Assembly: GCA_965212145.1 (NCBI GenBank)
Contig: CBDBUY010000005.1
Location: forward strand, 124,001-188,000
Direction: 5' to 3'
Length of the DNA stretch: 64,000 nucleotides
Source of the DNA: JAAEPI01 sp965212145
Lineage (GTDB): Bacteria; Bacteroidota; Bacteroidia; Cytophagales; Cyclobacteriaceae
Below, in pieces: positions 16,007 to 23,830 of this stretch. The translations under genes were made by a program, and so were the position numbers. The notes under the pieces are model-generated. The model saw nothing but the letters and a program-made list of their open reading frames with translations. It searched no databases and was not told the origin of the DNA. Position 1 is the first letter of the stretch; the number at the start of each line of letters is the position of its first letter.

Positions 16007-16423
16007 ATGTACCCAGCAGAATTAGTAGCACCGATGAAGCAAGAGCTCACAAACGAAGGGTTTGAGGAGCTGCTCTCGGCAGAAGCCGTAGAAAATCATT
16101 TGACAGACCATAAGGGCACTACGTTGATGGTGATCAACTCCGTGTGTGGATGTGCAGCCGGAGCGGCAAGACCGGGTGTTGTTCATTCATTGAAGGTGTC
16201 TGAGAAGAAACCTGATCAATTGGCCACTGTGTTTGCAGGTTTCGACATGGAAGCCGTGCAGAAGGTGAGAGAACTTCATCAGCCGTATCCACCGTCATCA
16301 CCTTCCATTGCATTGTTCAAGGATGGGGAATTGGTTCACTTCATTGAAAGACACCACATCGAAGGACGAAATGCGCAGATGATCGCAGATCACCTGGTGC
16401 AGGTTTACGAGGAGTTTTGCTAG
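16007..16423 (+). CDS. BrxA/BrxB family bacilliredoxin
   Basis: 138 residues from the ATG at 16007, beginning MYPAELVAPMKQELT as in Bacteroidota homologues; an upstream GTG at 15959 would add 16 poorly conserved residues. The domain is DUF1094 (YphP/YqiW), with the CGC redox motif in VNSVCGCAAGAARPG (about 44-58). Bacilliredoxins reduce mixed disulfides between proteins and bacillithiol, so the gene suggests the cell makes this thiol. As last gene of the suf operon, before a strong terminator, it may protect Fe-S assembly proteins from S-thiolation. Confidence 0.88.
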   Translation: MYPAELVAPMKQELTNEGFEELLSAEAVENHLTDHKGTTLMVINSVCGCAAGAARPGVVHSLKVSEKKPDQLATVFAGFDMEAVQKVRELHQPYPPSSPSIALFKDGELVHFIERHHIEGRNAQMIADHLVQVYEEFC

Positions 16424-16445
16424 AAAAACTCAAGATAAAATTGAG

Positions 16446-16474
16446 GCCCGATCAGAAATGATTGGGCTTTTTTT
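16446..16474 (+). terminator. Intrinsic terminator of the suf operon
   Basis: Stem GCCCGATCA / TGATTGGGC with a GAAA tetraloop (one G-T pair), followed by seven T. It starts 23 bases after the bacilliredoxin stop and touches the end of the convergent DUF1801 gene. Confidence 0.9.
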
Positions 16475-16814
16475 ATTTCCTTAAGGACACTGCCTTACCG
16501 ATCAATTCTCGAATCAATTCTATTGGTAAATCAGAGTTTGGATCAATCCTTAGAATTTTCATTTTGGCTCTGTCACCAGACTCCAGTATTGGGTGTTCCA
16601 TAAGATTTCCATCGACAAATAGGACGTATGGTTCATTCGTTTTCTTGTCTGTCCATAGGTAGCAAAGGGCTTTTCCATAATAGGTAAAACAAGGCATGCC
16701 GTATTTGATCGTTTCTTCAAGTTGGTTTTGAATCAAAGCATCTCTCAAAGCCAAAAGACTGCCCTTGCTGGGATCAACGTGAGAAAGGTAAAAGTCAAGG
16801 TTAGATGGACTCAC
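16473..16814 (-). CDS. DUF1801 family protein (YdhG-like)
   Basis: 113 residues, a single DUF1801 domain. Recognisable parts are DALIQNQLEETIKYGMPCFTYYGK (about 25-48) and the middle LCYLWTDKKTNEPYVLFVDG. The fold is compact alpha/beta and the biochemical role is unknown. Its ATG overlaps the stop codon of the upstream histidine kinase by four bases, which implies co-transcription and coupled translation, although DUF1801 genes are not usually tied to two-component systems. Confidence 0.75.
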   Translation of the reverse strand: MSPSNLDFYLSHVDPSKGSLLALRDALIQNQLEETIKYGMPCFTYYGKALCYLWTDKKTNEPYVLFVDGNLMEHPILESGDRAKMKILRIDPNSDLPIELIRELIGKAVSLRK

Positions 16815-18151
16815 ATTGCCGCAGTTTTTTCACTGTGCGAGGTTGAAGAAAGTGGAATCGAAACAGTCACCGTGGTACCCTTGCCATTTGCACTTTCTAA
16901 CTTTAATGTCGATCCGTTTCTTTCGAGCAAGTCATGGCTAAGCATGAGTCCAACACCAGCACCCTTCTCTCCCGAGGTACCTTGGAGTTTTATTGGGGTT
17001 TCACCTTTGTTCAGGAGTATTAAGTTCTCGCTGGAAATCCCAACTCCCTCGTCCTTTATTTTAATATCTACTGAGCTGTTGTTCGACTCGATTCCTATGG
17101 TGATCGTACCGCCTTGATGAGTGAACTTGATAGCATTACTTATTAGATTTCTCAATACCACCCCTAGCATCTCAGCGTCGACATAAGCGATGGGATCATC
17201 AACACTTTCCAACTTGAATTTCAATGATTTTTTTTCAGCTTCTGCTTGAAAGAATAACATGACATTCGAAGTAATGTCTTGTACATTGACATTGGTTCGT
17301 TGTACTTCGAAACCCTCCATCTGCGTTTTTGTCCATTGGATCACTTTGTCCATCATAGCACTAACCTGCAACAGATTATTTTTGATCTCGGCATTGAACT
17401 CACGTTGTTGCTTTGCTTCTAAAAAATTTTTGTCACTTAATTCTATCAAGGAGGTCAATTGACTTAAAGGATTTTTCAAGTCGTGCGTAACAATTGAAAA
17501 GAGTTTATTTCTGCTTTCATTTAGAACTTTTAGTCTCTCTTGTTTTTCCATCAGCTCTTGGCTTGTAGAAGCAAGCTGATCGTTGAGGTCCGTGACTTTC
17601 TTTACTGCTCTGTAAAGTTCTGATTGAAATTGAGATAAGAAGAAATATCCTCCGACCAACGTGATCGAGGTATTGACCATGGTCAAAGTAAAGTCACTGT
17701 CTAGAGGTAAGTTGAAATACATGGTTTTGTAATATTTTAATGCAGCTAAAATGACAGCAACCAATACACATAGTATGATTCTTGGCTTGCCTTGATACAA
17801 GCTAAATACACCCACAAAAACTGCATAAAAGATATTTTCTGTTTCTGTCCATCGGTTTTGATGAAAGGTTGCCACACTCATGATCATAATAAATGAGATC
17901 ATGATAAAACTGAAAATATTCCGTACTAAGACATATTTTCCCTTGTGATGTAGATAGTAAAGCGGTAGGTAGATTGAGAGCAAACCTAAGTTCGCAAATC
18001 CATTGACATACACTCCAAGAAACATATCAATGACGAAAACACTGACATTGATAATCATGCAAACCAGTATCAGTCTATTTAGATAATAGACTCTTAGATA
18101 CTCCGAAGGGGGCGTGTCACTCGTGAGGCCGGCATTTAAAAACCACTTCAT
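16811..18151 (-). CDS. Membrane sensor histidine kinase
   Basis: 446 residues. The N-terminal half has about six hydrophobic segments (roughly residues 27-47, 52-70, 78-100, 110-125, 135-153 and 160-180) with little periplasmic sequence, then a coiled coil (about 185-215). HisKA follows with SIVTHDLKNPLSQ, phospho-acceptor His near residue 222, and HATPase_c with N box LRNLISNAIKFT, G1 DEGVGIS and G2 GEKGAGVGL. No receiver domain or adjacent response regulator is present, so its target lies elsewhere. It is divergent from the 121-aa protein and TPR kinase, with a shared 209-base region in which I see no clear promoter. Confidence 0.88.
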   Translation of the reverse strand: MKWFLNAGLTSDTPPSEYLRVYYLNRLILVCMIINVSVFVIDMFLGVYVNGFANLGLLSIYLPLYYLHHKGKYVLVRNIFSFIMISFIMIMSVATFHQNRWTETENIFYAVFVGVFSLYQGKPRIILCVLVAVILAALKYYKTMYFNLPLDSDFTLTMVNTSITLVGGYFFLSQFQSELYRAVKKVTDLNDQLASTSQELMEKQERLKVLNESRNKLFSIVTHDLKNPLSQLTSLIELSDKNFLEAKQQREFNAEIKNNLLQVSAMMDKVIQWTKTQMEGFEVQRTNVNVQDITSNVMLFFQAEAEKKSLKFKLESVDDPIAYVDAEMLGVVLRNLISNAIKFTHQGGTITIGIESNNSSVDIKIKDEGVGISSENLILLNKGETPIKLQGTSGEKGAGVGLMLSHDLLERNGSTLKLESANGKGTTVTVSIPLSSTSHSEKTAAM

Positions 18152-18360
18152 GAATTATAGCTAGGTGTTGAGGTAATTTACTCAAACTCACAACTTTTGT
18201 CAAATGATAATAATCATGACTGAGAGAGATGTGTGGAGAAATCTGAGACCATGTGCCCATCTATACCAAAATAAGTACAGTTGTTTTTAATGTTTGTATT
18301 AGCAATTACTTTGGCATTTGATAACTTAGTCGAAATCAATTCTAAACTAAAGAACAAGCT

Positions 18361-18726
18361 ATGAGTACCAAGACAATCTATCTAAAATTGATCGGCAGTA
18401 AGCCAAACTATCAACTGCAATGGAGCTATGACCAAACTACCTGGGCCAAAGTGGAGGCGACATCTCCGTCTACGGACGTTAATCCAGGAGATGAAGTGGA
18501 CTGGGATGCCGATGGCAGCATTGAACAAGTCAAGATCAAGTTTAAAAATGGAAATATCATTCCTAATGGAAATATAACGGGGAATGATACCAAAAAGCCC
18601 AAGGGCAATGTCAAGTCCGATGCGGCGAAAGGTTCTTCCGACACCTACACGATAAAAGTAAAGCCTACGGCAGGTGGGGGTTATCAGGAATATGATCCTG
18701 ATCTTAAGGTACCGAACGAAGATTGA
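18361..18726 (+). CDS. Unknown 121-residue protein coupled to a histidine kinase
   Basis: No signal peptide or membrane segment. The protein is strand-rich and polar, starting MSTKTIYLKLIGSKPNYQLQ, with a central VNPGDEVDWDADGSIEQVKIKF (about 41-62 here split by turn residues), a Lys/Gly/Asn-rich linker and a Tyr-Asp-Pro-Asp end. The GD-V-W block resembles the copper-free cupredoxin-like beta-sandwiches seen in some small bacterial proteins, but I do not recognise a family. Its TGA overlaps the TTG start of the kinase gene, so the two are probably made together and this may be a partner or sensor ligand protein. Confidence 0.65.
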   Translation: MSTKTIYLKLIGSKPNYQLQWSYDQTTWAKVEATSPSTDVNPGDEVDWDADGSIEQVKIKFKNGNIIPNGNITGNDTKKPKGNVKSDAAKGSSDTYTIKVKPTAGGGYQEYDPDLKVPNED

Positions 18727-20624
18727 GAAAGTTCCATTTACATATAGTTATAGCGGGGATCATGTTGTTAATGATCCCCTTCTTAGGGTATTCCCAGGTT
18801 CAATCCAAAGCGGATAGTCTCAAGGTGCTTTTCGCAAGTGAGACCAGTTTGGTAATTAAAAAGGAGCTATTGGGTGAATTGCTGAAGAACGAGCAAAATC
18901 GTGATTCAATATTAAAATATGCTCAACTTCAAATTGAAATTTTGACGGAGTTGAATACCGTTGAAGGACTAACCGGGGCATACGGAGACCTAGCTACGGC
19001 ATATTCTCAAAAGGGTATGATTAAGGAAGCAGTTGAGAACTTTCATAAGAGTCTAGAGAAAGCACAAAGTCCGACTCAGTCGGCTATTGCTCACTCCAAC
19101 CTAGCATCCGCGTATCAGAAAAATAATGATTTTCAAAGGGCTAATTATCATTACCAAGAGTCTATTAATATTCTTCAAAATATTGACAAACCGCTTCAGT
19201 TGGGTTCTGCCTTAGTGTCATTAGGATACTTACAATACCTACAAGAAGCGTATGAGGAATCAATTATTACCCTAAGAGAGTCGGTGGAGATTTTTAAGGA
19301 TACAACGATAGCCTATAATGACTATTACTGGTCATATGCCGCGGGTAATCTCGCTTTATCTGAAGCAAGAAATTTAGATATAGAACACAGCGAAGCTCGT
19401 ATAGATACGGTTATTCAGATTTTGGAAAAGTACAATGATGAGTATGCGATTGCTGATTATCGTATACAAATGGGAATCATTTATTTTGAAAATGGTCTTT
19501 ACGAAAAAGCGATGAAGTCGACACAAGTAGGAGTCATGCTTGCGGAAAAGAATGATTATAGAAAATATAAAAGAGACGGTTACGAAGTACTAGCTGAATT
19601 GTACAAGATGAGGGGGGATTATGAGTCAGCTTTTGATGCTTTCACTAAATTCTCAGCTAACAAAGACAGTTTAATCAATGCTGACCTTATCCGACAGTTG
19701 GCCAACCAACGTACCGAATTTGAAGTAGGACAGAAGCAGGCGGAGGTGGACCTTCTGACAGCAGAGAAAGAAATCCAGCGGGTAATCCTATTTGCGACTG
19801 GGGGATTTGCTCTTATTCTGTTCGTCCTCGCTGGGATCATTTACAAGTACTACCGAAATAAAAACCGCGTCAATAAAATACTGGCCGAGCAGCGTGACGA
19901 ACTGGAACGCCTGAATGGTACCAAGGACAAATTTTTCTCCATCATTTCGCATGATTTGAGAGGGCCGGTCAGCTCCTTTCACGGAGTGAGCAGATTGATC
20001 AAGTATTTCGTGGAATCCAAGGAGACCGATCAACTGATCGAAATTGCTGATGAAATGGAAAAGTCAGTGGATCGACTATCGAGTTTGCTCGACAACTTGC
20101 TTAACTGGGCCATGCAGCAGCAAGGCCATGTTCCGAATGTTCCTGAGAAACTCGACCTTCAAGAAATTGCCAAAGAACAGGTGGAAACCCTTGGTAACAT
20201 GGCGAATGCGAAAGGTATTGACCTCAAATCAGAGGTCGATTCATCAATTTATTTGTGGGCTGATAAAAATACGACCATGACCATTCTCAGGAACCTGCTC
20301 AATAATGCGTTGAAGTTTACGCCGGAGGGAGGCTCGGTGACAATTAGCGCAAATAAAAGTGAGGGACAAGCAGAGATCAGGATAACCGATACGGGCGTAG
20401 GAATTCCCGCTGATAAATTGAAGAAGCTTTTTCAGTTGCAGGACAAAAAGAGTACCTACGGGACTTCAGGTGAAAAAGGGCTGGGCCTTGGGCTTCAGTT
20501 GGTCCAAGAATTCATAGAAATGAATGGCGGCTCCATTCGAGTGGAAAGCAAGGAAGGAACGGGGACGGAGTTCATTGTTCAACTCCCTCTCTTTGAGAAT
20601 ACCCCTGAAATGGCATCAAAATAG
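18723..20624 (+). CDS. TPR-containing sensor histidine kinase
   Basis: 633 residues, starting at TTG 18723, which overlaps the previous stop (TTGA); no ATG start fits. A signal peptide (about 1-24) leads into a periplasmic array of about six tetratricopeptide repeats (about 40-330; for example AYGDLATAYSQKGMIKEAVE), a coiled coil, one membrane helix (about 354-374), HisKA with FFSIISHDLRGPVSS (His near 409) and HATPase_c with LRNLLNNALKFT, DTGVGIP and GEKGLGLGL. Such kinases are common in Bacteroidota and often lack a linked regulator, as here. The TPR part probably binds a periplasmic protein. Confidence 0.88.
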   Translation: MRKFHLHIVIAGIMLLMIPFLGYSQVQSKADSLKVLFASETSLVIKKELLGELLKNEQNRDSILKYAQLQIEILTELNTVEGLTGAYGDLATAYSQKGMIKEAVENFHKSLEKAQSPTQSAIAHSNLASAYQKNNDFQRANYHYQESINILQNIDKPLQLGSALVSLGYLQYLQEAYEESIITLRESVEIFKDTTIAYNDYYWSYAAGNLALSEARNLDIEHSEARIDTVIQILEKYNDEYAIADYRIQMGIIYFENGLYEKAMKSTQVGVMLAEKNDYRKYKRDGYEVLAELYKMRGDYESAFDAFTKFSANKDSLINADLIRQLANQRTEFEVGQKQAEVDLLTAEKEIQRVILFATGGFALILFVLAGIIYKYYRNKNRVNKILAEQRDELERLNGTKDKFFSIISHDLRGPVSSFHGVSRLIKYFVESKETDQLIEIADEMEKSVDRLSSLLDNLLNWAMQQQGHVPNVPEKLDLQEIAKEQVETLGNMANAKGIDLKSEVDSSIYLWADKNTTMTILRNLLNNALKFTPEGGSVTISANKSEGQAEIRITDTGVGIPADKLKKLFQLQDKKSTYGTSGEKGLGLGLQLVQEFIEMNGGSIRVESKEGTGTEFIVQLPLFENTPEMASK

Positions 20625-20635
20625 CCTGGTTCTAA

Positions 20636-22234
20636 CTATGCGAGTACTGCCTGCTTCTTGTCTAAATACTCATCATACGTACTCAAAGTATCCAGATAGC
20701 CATCAGGTCTAAGTTCTAAGATTCTGTTGGCAATGGTCTGAGTGAAGGTGTGGTCATGAGAGGTGAACAAAACCGTACCCGGGAATTCCTTGAGCCCGTT
20801 GTTGAACGCCTGAATTGATTCAAGATCCAGGTGGTTGGTCGGTTCGTTCAAGATCAAGAGGTTGGCGCCCTGAAGCATCATTCTCGAAACCATGCAACGT
20901 ACCTTTTCGCCACCAGAAAGTACGTTACACTTCTTGAGGGTTTCCTGCCCAGAGAAAAGCATTTTTCCGAGGAAACCACGGATATACACTTCGTCTTTTT
21001 CACCGTCCGAATATTCTCTGAGCCAATCGATCAAGTTGTCGTCTGAGTCAAAGTATTTCGCATTCTCATTTGGCAAATAAGCATTTGTGATGGTCTGCCC
21101 AAATTTGAATGAACCAGAGGTTGGCTGCTCTTCTCCTGTCAAAATTTGAAAGAATTTGGTCACAGCCAAGCCTTCGTCGGCAACCACTGCGATTTTGTCT
21201 CCCTTATTTACAAATAAATCCAGGTCTTTAAACAGCGTTTCTCCATTGAGTTCTTTGGTCAATTTGCTGGTTTCCAGAATCTGGTCACCTGCAGGCCGGT
21301 TTTGATTGAAAATGATCGCCGGGTACTTTCTGTTTGATGGCTGGATGTCTTCGACATTGATCTTGTCCAGCAATTTCTTTCTACTGGTGGCTTGCTTGGA
21401 TTTGGACGCATTGGCACTGAATCGAGCGATAAAGTCCTGAAGTTCCTTTTTCTTTTCCTCTGCTTTTTTGTTAGCTGATGAACGCTGTGAAAGTGCTAGC
21501 TGGCTAGACTCATACCAGAAACTGTAGTTTCCAGTGTATAGTTTGATTTGACCAAAATCTATGTCAGCGGTGTGCGTACAGACCGTGTCCAGGAAGTGCC
21601 TATCGTGTGAAACGACGATGAGTGTATTATTGAAGTCTAATAGATAATCCTCAAGCCACGAAATGGTTTGAATGTCCAGGTCGTTTGTAGGCTCATCAAG
21701 AATGAGAATGTCAGGATTTCCGAACAAAGCCTGAGCTAATAGCACGCGGACTTTCTCGGTTCCATTGAGATTTTTGACGTGCACGTAATGATCAGATTCT
21801 TTGATTCCCAATCCGCTAAGTAGGGCGGCTGCATCTGATTCAGCGTTCCAGCCGTCCATATCGGCGAAGGTGGCTTCCAGCTCCGAAGCACGAACTCCGT
21901 CTTCTTCTGAAAAATCAGGCTTGGCATATATGGCATCTTTCTCTTGCATGATGTCCCAAAGTGCCTGATGACCTCTTATTACTGTCTCCAGCACGGGTAC
22001 ATCGTCATACTCGAAATGGTTCTGCTTGAGCACGGCCATCCTCTTTCCAGGTTCGATAGTGACAGTACCGGAATTGGCTTGGATCTCACCGGATAAGATT
22101 TTCAGGAATGTGGATTTACCAGCTCCATTGGCGCCAATGATGCCATAGCAATTCCCAGGAGTGAAGTTGATGTTGACTTCATCGAAAAGAACGCGCTTGC
22201 CGTACTGAAGTGAAATATTCTGAGTTGATATCAT
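20636..22234 (-). CDS. ABC-F family ATPase (YbiT-like)
   Basis: 532 residues with two ABC domains and no membrane segment. Walker A motifs are GANGAGKSTFL (about 36-46) and a degenerate second one (VADEGLAVTKFF near 350), signatures LNGTEKVRVLLAQAL and LSGGEKVRCMVSRMM, Walker B LILDEPTNDLD and LILNEPTNHLD. Between them lies the charged P-site tRNA-interaction motif linker (about 240-320). ABC-F proteins act on ribosomes, either as translation factors or antibiotic protection. The second P-loop lacks the usual GxxGxGKS, and the second Walker B has Asn in place of Asp, both features found in the YbiT group. It is convergent with the TPR kinase. Confidence 0.88.
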   Translation of the reverse strand: MISTQNISLQYGKRVLFDEVNINFTPGNCYGIIGANGAGKSTFLKILSGEIQANSGTVTIEPGKRMAVLKQNHFEYDDVPVLETVIRGHQALWDIMQEKDAIYAKPDFSEEDGVRASELEATFADMDGWNAESDAAALLSGLGIKESDHYVHVKNLNGTEKVRVLLAQALFGNPDILILDEPTNDLDIQTISWLEDYLLDFNNTLIVVSHDRHFLDTVCTHTADIDFGQIKLYTGNYSFWYESSQLALSQRSSANKKAEEKKKELQDFIARFSANASKSKQATSRKKLLDKINVEDIQPSNRKYPAIIFNQNRPAGDQILETSKLTKELNGETLFKDLDLFVNKGDKIAVVADEGLAVTKFFQILTGEEQPTSGSFKFGQTITNAYLPNENAKYFDSDDNLIDWLREYSDGEKDEVYIRGFLGKMLFSGQETLKKCNVLSGGEKVRCMVSRMMLQGANLLILNEPTNHLDLESIQAFNNGLKEFPGTVLFTSHDHTFTQTIANRILELRPDGYLDTLSTYDEYLDKKQAVLA

Positions 22235-22310
22235 AATCCGCTGAATTTCAGGGCGCGAAGTTACGATTAATTGAGGTGGATAAAAATACCTGACGGGAAG
22301 ATTGGTGAAT

Positions 22311-22802
22311 TTAAGGTGCGGATATAAGGCCTTCCTGAACCATAATGCCTACTGCTGACTGTACGTCTCTTTTATTTTCCTTCGACATCCTTGGTAATGC
22401 GATGATTCTTCTGCGATTTCCTTTTTCGTCTTGAATTCTCACTTCAAAGCTGGGAAAACCCAGTGAGTCTTTCGCTTGGTGGTAAATGACTTCTTTGATT
22501 GATTTACGTTCTAAGATAGGATCCAAGGTGGTGTTCCAGTTTTTAAAGATTCCATATATCATATATAGACCCACTAAGCCGAAAAACCCGGCCCAGAATA
22601 GACGATTCTGGTCATAATTGTAATATCCCAGATAGAGTGCCAATGCAGCAAGAGTGGAAAAAAAGATCAGAACCCTTCTCATCTGACCTTCTCCCACCAA
22701 ATCTCCCAAAATACCCACCCAGCCCGAGTGCGTAAACACAATTCGATCGTGCATAACATGGCAGAAGCCATTTTTGGTACGGAATTTTCTAGTTTCGGAC
22801 AT
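22311..22802 (-). CDS. Unknown two-helix membrane protein
   Basis: 163 residues. Two hydrophobic segments (about 42-60 and 67-86) follow a 40-residue N-terminal region with a strand pattern, HDRIVFTHSGWVGILGDLVGEG. After them comes a cytoplasmic-looking domain with EVIYHQAKDSLGFPSFEVRIQDEKGNRRR, reminiscent of a small PH-like fold that would use the first and last parts together. No characterised relative is known to me. It diverges from the beta-lactamase gene with 51 bases between them and lies 76 bases upstream of the ABC-F gene on the same strand. Confidence 0.7.
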   Translation of the reverse strand: MSETRKFRTKNGFCHVMHDRIVFTHSGWVGILGDLVGEGQMRRVLIFFSTLAALALYLGYYNYDQNRLFWAGFFGLVGLYMIYGIFKNWNTTLDPILERKSIKEVIYHQAKDSLGFPSFEVRIQDEKGNRRRIIALPRMSKENKRDVQSAVGIMVQEGLISAP

Positions 22803-22853
22803 AGTGCGTGATTATTCGAATATAACCCATGTATCTTAGTAGGATCAGGTCTC

Positions 22854-23597
22854 TTGATTAAAAATGTTCCGATTTTGAAAAGCCTATTGCTAATAATTGC
22901 TTTCCACTTTTCATTCTCCCTGTTTGGTCAGGATGAGATTTACGAATCGGAAGATTTGGTGATTAAACGCATCTCTGAGAAGACTTATCTCCACATTTCC
23001 TATCTGGAAACCGAGCAGTGGGGGAAGGTGTCTTGCAATGGATTATTGGTCATGGATGGAGCAGAGGCAGTCATTATGGACACCCCTGTCACAGAACAAG
23101 CCGGAAAGGAGCTAATCAACTGGATCGAAAGAGATGGCACGAAAATCAAGGCGGTGGTCATCAATCATCATCACGTGGACTGCCTGGGAAGTTTGGAGGT
23201 TTTTCATGATCAAGGCATTTCATCTTTTTCAAGCGCTGTAACCAAGGAATTAGCCGAGGAGGAAGGAGTAACCACTCCAAATGTTGGCTTTGAGCAGTCC
23301 TTTGAAATTTCCGTTGGAAGTTTGATGACGATTCATTCATTTTTCGGAGCAGGGCATGCCCTTGGGAATATTGCCAGTTATGTTGTGGAGGAGAATGTGC
23401 TATTCGGAGGGTGCATGATTAAATCTCTCAAGTCGGGCAAGGGGAATCTGGCAGATGCTGATACCCTGGCTTGGCCAGTGACTGTTGAAAGAATAAGGAA
23501 AACTTATCAGGAGATCGAAATCGTCGTGCCAGGTCACGGAGCTCTTGGAGGATCGGAATTGCTTGATTACACTATCGAAATGTTTAGAAAATTTTAG
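22854..23597 (+). CDS. Subclass B1 metallo-beta-lactamase
   Basis: 247 residues starting at TTG 22854; no better start is visible. The signal peptide (about 1-25, ending SLFGQ) would export it to the periplasm. All six zinc ligands of subclass B1 are present: His105, His107 and His168 (Zn1), Asp109, Cys187 and His228 (Zn2), in HHHVDC, GAGHALGN, FGGCMIKS and VPGHG. Lys190 and Asn198 correspond to substrate-binding residues of BlaB/CcrA-type enzymes (CMIKSL, KGNLADAD). The expected activity is hydrolysis of penicillins, cephalosporins and carbapenems. No transposon or integron lies nearby, so it looks like a resident gene. Confidence 0.92.
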   Translation: MIKNVPILKSLLLIIAFHFSFSLFGQDEIYESEDLVIKRISEKTYLHISYLETEQWGKVSCNGLLVMDGAEAVIMDTPVTEQAGKELINWIERDGTKIKAVVINHHHVDCLGSLEVFHDQGISSFSSAVTKELAEEEGVTTPNVGFEQSFEISVGSLMTIHSFFGAGHALGNIASYVVEENVLFGGCMIKSLKSGKGNLADADTLAWPVTVERIRKTYQEIEIVVPGHGALGGSELLDYTIEMFRKF

Positions 23598-23649
23598 GCA
23601 ATCGGTTAAGGTAGTAGTCCCGATTATTTGTTTTGCCTTAAAGCCAACC

Positions 23650-23784
23650 ATGAAAGATCGTCAAAAAATCGTCTTGCTGCTTACCGGAATTCTGGTCGCG
23701 GCATTGATCCTTGGATTTAGTTGGCGTACTCTGAAATCCACTAAATCTTCCGGATTGCCAAACCCCATTGAATTATTTGGCTAA
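23650..23784 (+). CDS. Small single-helix membrane protein (44 residues)
   Basis: ATG at 23650. Charged start MKDRQK, one hydrophobic helix (about 7-24, IVLLLTGILVAALILGFS), then a short tail ending PNPIELFG. It could extend upstream in frame but the upstream part overlaps the beta-lactamase and looks non-coding. Orientation and spacing (52 bases after the beta-lactamase, 46 before the next gene) are compatible with a small real gene; function is unknown. Confidence 0.5.
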   Translation: MKDRQKIVLLLTGILVAALILGFSWRTLKSTKSSGLPNPIELFG

Positions 23785-23830
23785 CAACTTTGAACCTTTT
23801 TAATCGCATCTTCGGTTAAGAGCCGAGATT

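Noticed and set aside
20636..22234. Calling the ABC-F ATPase an antibiotic resistance protein because it is near a beta-lactamase gene.
   Set aside because: It looks like the YbiT group, which is widespread and not tied to resistance; the genes are on opposite strands.
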